Source: Planctomycetota bacterium
Lineage (GTDB): Bacteria; Planctomycetota; UBA1135; GCA-002686595
Direction: 5' to 3'
Assembly (NCBI GenBank): GCA_020853575.1
Contig: JADYYP010000081.1
Span: 124,001-188,000, forward strand
DNA: 64,000 nt
The notes under the pieces were generated by a model. That model searched no databases and was not told where the DNA came from. It was given only the letters and a program-made list of their open reading frames with translations. The translations under genes were made by a program, and so were the position numbers. Numbering within the stretch: position 1 is the first letter of the stretch; every line of letters begins with the position of its first letter. Of this stretch, positions 61,044 to 64,000 are shown in pieces.

Positions 61044-61751
61044 ATGCAGGACACGATCCACGCGCTGCTCGCCCTCCAAGAACTCGACCACCAGATCTAC
61101 TCGCTTCGAGACGAGCTGCGACGCTTGCCCGAGGAGCGCGCCGCGCGCCGGGCACAGATCGACTCGCTGATCGCGCGCCGCGACGAGGCGCACAAGCAAG
61201 CGCTCGAACTGCGCGTGAAGATCAAAGAGCTCGAGGACATGAGCACCATCTCGCGCCAGCGCATCCGCAAGGTCGAGAACGAAGCGGCGATGGCGCGCAA
61301 CGACATGGCCTTGCAAGCGGCCTTCCAGCATCAGGTCAAGTCGCTGAAGAAGGACATCTCGATGGCCGAAGAGCAGGGCATCGCCCATGTCTCCGAGGCC
61401 GAGGTCTTCGACAAGGACGAAGCCAAGTACAAGGCCGAGATCGAGGCCGCCGAGAAGCTCTTCAGCGAATTCTCCGGAAACGTCGAGCGCGAGCTGGCCG
61501 TGGCGCGCGGCAAGTTGTCCGAGCTCGAGAAGCTGCGCAAGACGCGGCTCTCCCCGGACATCAACCCCGACAGTTTCGTGCTCTACGAGCGCTTGGTTCA
61601 GACGCGCGAGGGCGTGGCGCTGGCGCGCCTCGAGGACCGCGTGTGCCAGGCCTGCTTCATCCAGGTGCCGGTGAATTTGTACGTGCGCGTCGCACGCGGC
61701 AATGCGCTGGTGCAGTGCCCGAGCTGCGATCGCATCTTCTACTTCGAGTGA
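61044..61751 (+). CDS. Coiled-coil protein with C4 zinc ribbon (CT398/DUF164-like)
   Basis: 235 aa. A long coiled-coil hairpin (about 1-175; heptads such as LRRLPEERAARRAQIDSLI) is followed by a C-terminal C4 zinc ribbon: CQAC and CPSC 30 residues apart, ending IFYFE. Chlamydial CT398 and relatives bind sigma54 or FlgZ-like partners; the general role is uncertain. Sits just downstream of rpoD but has its own promoter. Convergent with the next gene across 28 bp. Confidence 0.85.
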   Translation: MQDTIHALLALQELDHQIYSLRDELRRLPEERAARRAQIDSLIARRDEAHKQALELRVKIKELEDMSTISRQRIRKVENEAAMARNDMALQAAFQHQVKSLKKDISMAEEQGIAHVSEAEVFDKDEAKYKAEIEAAEKLFSEFSGNVERELAVARGKLSELEKLRKTRLSPDINPDSFVLYERLVQTREGVALARLEDRVCQACFIQVPVNLYVRVARGNALVQCPSCDRIFYFE

Positions 61752-61779
61752 TCGGCGAGCGTCCGCCGCGGCCGGCGCC

Positions 61780-62706
61780 TCAGCCGCGCGCGAGAGTGCC
61801 TTGGCGCGTGCCGCGGCGAGCGAGCTCGCGTTCGAGCCGCGCACGCACCTGATTGGCATGCGGCGTCCAGCTCGGCGCGAGCAGGTCCTCCGCCCGGGCG
61901 TCGGCATGCAGCCGGTGCAGCGCCTGGTGGGGCGCCAAGCGCTCCACGAAATCCGCGAGCCAGTCGACGTACTCGTCGAGCTCGAGCAACTCGACGCGTC
62001 CTTCGCGCCACCAGTGCGAGAGGATCGAGCGCCGCAGCACCATCAGTTGGTGGACCTTCACCCCGTCGACGCCACATTGCGCGAGCGTGTCGGCGGTCCG
62101 TCGCGCGCCCTCGCGGCCGTCTCCCGGCAAGCCCAGGATCGCATGACCGACGGTGAGTAGGCCGCGACGCTGGGTGCGCGCGACCGCGTCGACGAAATCG
62201 CTCACCGTGTGCAAGCGGTTGATCTCGATCAAACGCGCGTCGTCGGCGCACTCCAGGCCGAGCTCGACCCACACGGGAACGCGGCGATTCCAACGCTCGA
62301 GCACGTCGAGCGCGCCCTCGGGCAACGTGTCGGGCCGTGTCGCGACGCTGACCGCGGCAACTCCACGACCCAGATGCGGTTCGACCGTCGCCAGCACGAG
62401 ATCCAGGCGCTCGGGCTGCACGTAGGTGTTCGAGTAGCTCTGGAAGTAGGCCACCGCCGGGCCGGCGTTGTGCCGGCGCGCAATGCGAGCGAGCCCGCGC
62501 TCGAGTTGCAGCGCGAGCTCGTCGCCGCGGCGCATCGCGCCCGTTCCAGAGCCCTCGACGTCGCAGTACACACAGCCCCCGAAGCCCTTCGTTCCGTCGC
62601 GGTTGGGACACTGGGAGCCGGCGTCGAGCGCCACGCGGTGCAGCGGGCGACCGAAGCGCTCGACGCTCCAGTCCAGGAACGTCCGGAAACGTGCCGCGCC
62701 CGTCAC
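61780..62706 (-). CDS. Radical SAM protein of the YhcC family
   Basis: 308 aa. Near the N-terminus the family's widely spaced cluster motif CPNRDGTKGFGGCVYC (Cys, 11 residues, CxxC) is intact. Other family stretches are VAYFQSYSNTYV, VSVATRPDTLPEG, WVELGLECADD and GLPGDGREGARRTA. E. coli YhcC is the reference; its substrate is unclear. I chose the GTG at 62706 because it lies 8 bp after the upstream stop and gives the family's length; the frame is open to 63003 but reads antisense-like there. Confidence 0.87.
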   Translation of the reverse strand: MTGAARFRTFLDWSVERFGRPLHRVALDAGSQCPNRDGTKGFGGCVYCDVEGSGTGAMRRGDELALQLERGLARIARRHNAGPAVAYFQSYSNTYVQPERLDLVLATVEPHLGRGVAAVSVATRPDTLPEGALDVLERWNRRVPVWVELGLECADDARLIEINRLHTVSDFVDAVARTQRRGLLTVGHAILGLPGDGREGARRTADTLAQCGVDGVKVHQLMVLRRSILSHWWREGRVELLELDEYVDWLADFVERLAPHQALHRLHADARAEDLLAPSWTPHANQVRARLERELARRGTRQGTLARG

Positions 62707-62714
62707 CGGATTGC

Positions 62715-64000
62715 TCAGCGCACCGAGCTCGGCGCGGACGGTGGGCGATACACGCGGTTCTTGCGCAGCGCGCGGGCCGTGACCTGCACGGTGGCGAGCA
62801 GGCGCGTTTCCATCGCATCGAAGTCGGCTTGCGCTGCCCAGGTGCGCGTGCCCAGTCGCCGCTTCAGGTCGTGTTCCAGCCAGCCCTCGTCCTCGACGCG
62901 CAACACGATGTCGCCGCGCACGCACAGGGCGCCGTTGTCGTCTTCCGTGTCGGCGTCGAAGATCGAGCGACCGACGCCGGCATGGGGCGCGCTCCAACCG
63001 CACAGGTCCGCGATCGTCGGCAAGACGTCGAGCTGGCTGGTCACCTCGCGCGAGGTTCCCGGCGCCAGGCCGGGCGCGCAGATCAGTCCGAAGATGTGGT
63101 GGCGGTCTGGGCCGTCGGCGGTCGCCAAGTGCAGCGGAGAGCAGTGGTCGGCGATCAGCACCAGCACCGTGTTGTCGAGGTAGCCGGCGGCGCGCGCACT
63201 ATCGATGAAGCGACCGAGCGCCGCGTCGGAGCCGTGCACCGAATTCCAGAAGCGGTGCTCGTCGCTGTCCTCGGGGTAGGGTCGCTCGGCTCCCAGCGGC
63301 GTCTGGTAGGGAACGTGGGTCGAGGTGGTGAACAGGAGCGCCGCGAAGGGCTCGTGCAGCACGCTCAGGCGCTCGTGCGCGACGCTGAACAGGTCGTCGT
63401 CCCAAGCGCCCCAGTCGGCCATAGGTTGCGCTCCATGGGCGGCGAGGATCGCGTTCTTGCCGAGGTAATCCTGGAAACCAGCCAGCGCGGCGATGGCGTC
63501 GATGCGGAACGAGTGCTCGGACGAGCCCTGCATCAAGAGCGTCGAATAGCCCTCGCTCTGCGCCAACCGGCCGAGGTAGGCGAGCTGCGACTGCTCGATG
63601 CCGCGGCCGAAGTACGGGAAGCCCGGCAGGGTGGGAAGGCCAGTGAGCACCGCGAGCAATCCGTGCGTGCTGCGTTGGCCTGCGGCGTAGCAGCGTGTCA
63701 GCAGCAGACCGCGCTCGGCCAGTGCGTCGACATTGGGCGTCACACCCAAGGGCGCTAGACCGTCGCGCACGCGGATCGCGTCGACCACCGACGCGTCCCA
63801 GCTCTCCAGCAGCACGACCAGCACGTTGAGGCGCTTGTTCGGTCCGGCGGACTCTGTGCGCTGCAACGGATATTCGTCGTCGAGCACGCTGCCGGCGTCG
63901 ACGCCGGCTTGCTCGCGCACGCTGGCGACCGCGGTTGTCCAGGGCATGAACTCGGCGCGCGGGCCGGCGCGGTCGAGCATCGCGTGGGTCAGGCAGAACG
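62715..64000 (-). CDS. Phosphoglycerol transferase / LTA synthase-like protein (5' end outside window)
   Basis: At least 428 codons; the frame is open to base 64000, so the N-terminus (probably membrane helices) is cut off. The catalytic domain of the alkaline-phosphatase superfamily starts LNVLVVLLESWDAS (metal Glu), has a Thr in the nucleophile region GQRSTHGLLAVLTGLP, then TTSTHVPYQTP, and VLIADHCSPLH (metal Asp-His). LtaS/MdoB-like enzymes move phosphoglycerol to sugars or lipids at the cell envelope. An inner ATG at 63980 would be a poor start because homology and hydrophobic residues continue past it. It is followed 8 bp later by the YhcC-type gene. Confidence 0.8.
   Translation of the reverse strand, partial: FCLTHAMLDRAGPRAEFMPWTTAVASVREQAGVDAGSVLDDEYPLQRTESAGPNKRLNVLVVLLESWDASVVDAIRVRDGLAPLGVTPNVDALAERGLLLTRCYAAGQRSTHGLLAVLTGLPTLPGFPYFGRGIEQSQLAYLGRLAQSEGYSTLLMQGSSEHSFRIDAIAALAGFQDYLGKNAILAAHGAQPMADWGAWDDDLFSVAHERLSVLHEPFAALLFTTSTHVPYQTPLGAERPYPEDSDEHRFWNSVHGSDAALGRFIDSARAAGYLDNTVLVLIADHCSPLHLATADGPDRHHIFGLICAPGLAPGTSREVTSQLDVLPTIADLCGWSAPHAGVGRSIFDADTEDDNGALCVRGDIVLRVEDEGWLEHDLKRRLGTRTWAAQADFDAMETRLLATVQVTARALRKNRVYRPPSAPSSVR

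Overview
The window is a high-GC chromosomal segment from an environmental Gram-negative bacterium. The best guess is a planctomycete, probably of the deep Poly30/Pla163-like group. Evidence for this: a Tat-exported DUF1552 protein paired with a cytochrome-like DUF1587/1595/1592/1588/1585 protein; secreted proteins ending in a Cys-rich module that starts YCTAGT and ends near QAW(Y/F)RDP..SKTT; sulfatase-like lipoproteins; a DSHCT-type Ski2-like helicase; and many GTG/TTG starts joined by 1-4 nt gene overlaps. The assignment is inference from gene content; there is no rRNA here. I saw no tRNA, rRNA, IS element, prophage or CRISPR array.

Layout. 0-9 kb: galactokinase, a large secreted protein, the DUF1552/DUF1592 pair and an S9 peptidase lipoprotein. 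9-19 kb: a secreted L-type lectin sharing its C-terminal module with the protein at 1.6 kb, a three-gene molybdenum hydroxylase operon closest to 4-hydroxybenzoyl-CoA reductase, a sulfatase-like lipoprotein and a TonB-dependent receptor. 19-31 kb: RecQ, a DCC-domain/polytopic membrane protein pair, a TPR-like lipoprotein, a secreted HELGH protein, a radical SAM-SPASM protein, a hydrolase-fold protein without its catalytic triad, a candidate structured RNA with its own promoter, and the Ski2-like helicase. 31-38 kb: an 84-aa protein, three membrane proteins (the first FtsQ-like), rplM-rpsI, yebC, a REC plus degenerate GGDEF protein and an M28 peptidase. 38-43 kb: ppdK with an upstream lipoprotein, and a DUF1573 protein. 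43-53 kb: a type IV pilus/type II secretion motor cluster (assembly ATPase, PilT, second assembly ATPase, inner-membrane platform), a histidine kinase and two DUF21/CBS proteins. 53-64 kb: a membrane-tethered HTH protein, an OmpA-like lipoprotein, a SUMF1-domain lipoprotein, rsmA, dnaG-rpoD, a zinc-ribbon coiled-coil protein, a YhcC-type radical SAM protein and a phosphoglycerol transferase-like protein cut by the window edge.

How it fits together. Housekeeping units (rplM-rpsI, rsmA, dnaG-rpoD, ppdK, recQ) are interspersed with envelope and secretion functions. At least thirteen products carry an export signal, lipobox or Tat motif, and the secretion/pilus motor genes lie in the same segment. 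Several families appear as catalytically altered versions (sulfatase with Thr at the nucleophile site, alpha/beta hydrolase without its triad, GGDEF without the motif), suggesting repurposed folds. Several operons begin with a short hairpin at the translation start, and most convergent ends carry GC-rich hairpins, often with a poor T-tract.
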